Part shown: one piece after another, positions 63,582-64,000 of the stretch
Layout of the letters: each line of letters begins with the position of its first letter
How positions within the stretch are numbered: the stretch's first letter is position 1
NCBI GenBank assembly: GCA_049115815.1
Contig: JAGDZO010000010.1
Location: forward strand, 1 to 64,000
Length of the DNA: 64,000 nt
Direction of reading: 5' to 3'
Source of the DNA: Marinoscillum sp049115815
GTDB lineage: Bacteria; Bacteroidota; Bacteroidia; Cytophagales; Cyclobacteriaceae
Program-made: the position numbers and the translations under genes
The notes under the pieces: model-generated
What the model was told of the DNA's origin: nothing
The model's input: only the letters and a program-made list of their open reading frames with translations
The model's database searches: none

Positions 63582-64000
63582 TTGAGTAGCAACGAACCAA
63601 CTGTCAATCTTTATTCTTCCAGATCCAACTTCAAATGGTGGGTACTCGGCATATCATTGATTATTAGTGTTGGGAGTATTATCTACACCAATGATTTGGT
63701 AGAGAAAATTCGTGATCGAGAACGTAAACAGATCGATCTGTATGCTTCGACTCTTGAGTATTTGGCGAACGAGAGTGCTGCTCCCAATTTGATATTTGTT
63801 CACGAAGAAATCATTCAAGCCAACAATACTATTCCAGTTATTTTGGCGGATCAATATGGCAATCCGGAGCATTACCGTAACATCCCGGGCATAGACAAGA
63901 TATCGGACCCCATAGAGCGAGAAGACTATCTGAAAAGTGAAATCGCCCGAATGAAAATCGAAAGGGAACCAATCAGGGTAACCATGATCGATGATGAAAA
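63582..64000 (+). CDS. Probable sensor histidine kinase, N-terminal part (runs off the window)
   Basis: About 139 codons visible, open at the window end. TTG at 63582 is the first usable start after an in-frame TAG at 63564. One transmembrane helix (about 20-38, WWVLGISLIISVGSIIYT) is followed by a basic segment (RDRERKQIDLYASTLEYLA) and an extracytoplasmic region, the standard N-terminus of membrane kinases in Cytophagales. The kinase core lies beyond the window, so the class is inferred. Confidence 0.6.
   Translation, partial: MSSNEPTVNLYSSRSNFKWWVLGISLIISVGSIIYTNDLVEKIRDRERKQIDLYASTLEYLANESAAPNLIFVHEEIIQANNTIPVILADQYGNPEHYRNIPGIDKISDPIEREDYLKSEIARMKIEREPIRVTMIDDE

Overview
The window looks like chromosome from a free-living Bacteroidota, most likely order Cytophagales. 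The reasons are: a 2405-residue SprA/Sov-type translocon of the type IX secretion system (T9SS); several families largely confined to this phylum (DUF4292, DUF4837, BT_3928-like DoxX protein, PorE-like TPR/propeller/OmpA protein); several -7 promoter boxes of the form TAnnTTTG; few Shine-Dalgarno sequences; and many TTG or GTG starts. No phage, plasmid, insertion-sequence transposase or CRISPR array was seen.

Layout. 1-440: end of an rRNA operon, with the intact 5S gene preceded by decayed 5S-like tandem repeats and a terminator. 572-8960: PorE-like envelope protein, a 131-bp inverted-repeat element, a huge secreted TPR-CHAT protein, a Crp-type regulator and an SRPBCC protein. 9032-12012 (minus): proS-nfeD-floA. 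12140-15198: low-complexity secreted protein and a FadL/OmpP1-like porin. 15188-17348 (minus): aroK, DoxX-thioredoxin protein, DUF1599. 17377-19121: folP-cdaA. 19114-21591: kbl, a small conserved protein and divergent threonine dehydrogenase, which together give threonine breakdown to glycine and acetyl-CoA. 21730-28629: crotonase, polysaccharide flippase, nucleotidyltransferase, TPR, DUF4292 lipoprotein and EnvC-like protein, all on one strand and closely packed. 28686-34409: tatA, lytic transglycosylase, DUF4837, malic enzyme, ruvA. 34422-43157: sprA, gcvH, vanZ-like, tonB.

43219-44951 is different in character. Two short genes, one of them a TonB-domain gene interrupted by an in-frame TAA, lie directly against two related 230-240-bp imperfect palindromes, and the sequence GTTACAGCTCAT recurs in front of both genes. 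This is the geometry of gene cassettes with attC-like ends, although no integrase is visible. It is the most unusual feature here.

44952-48653: a secreted orphan, an FtsX-type permease and its PadR regulator, whose promoter sits inside a perfect 19-bp inverted repeat. 49051-50481: lone AAA/DUF4143 ATPase. 50596-57518 (minus): hutU and hutH with an upstream TPR membrane protein and a PlsC acyltransferase. 57627-59856: NatAB-like ABC exporter. 59940-60421 (minus): RelE/ParE-type toxin-antitoxin pair. 60593-62925: histidine kinase and NarL-type regulator, followed by a small secreted protein with three copies of a 12-residue motif at an exact 31-residue spacing (63052-63414). The window ends inside the N-terminus of another probable sensor kinase.
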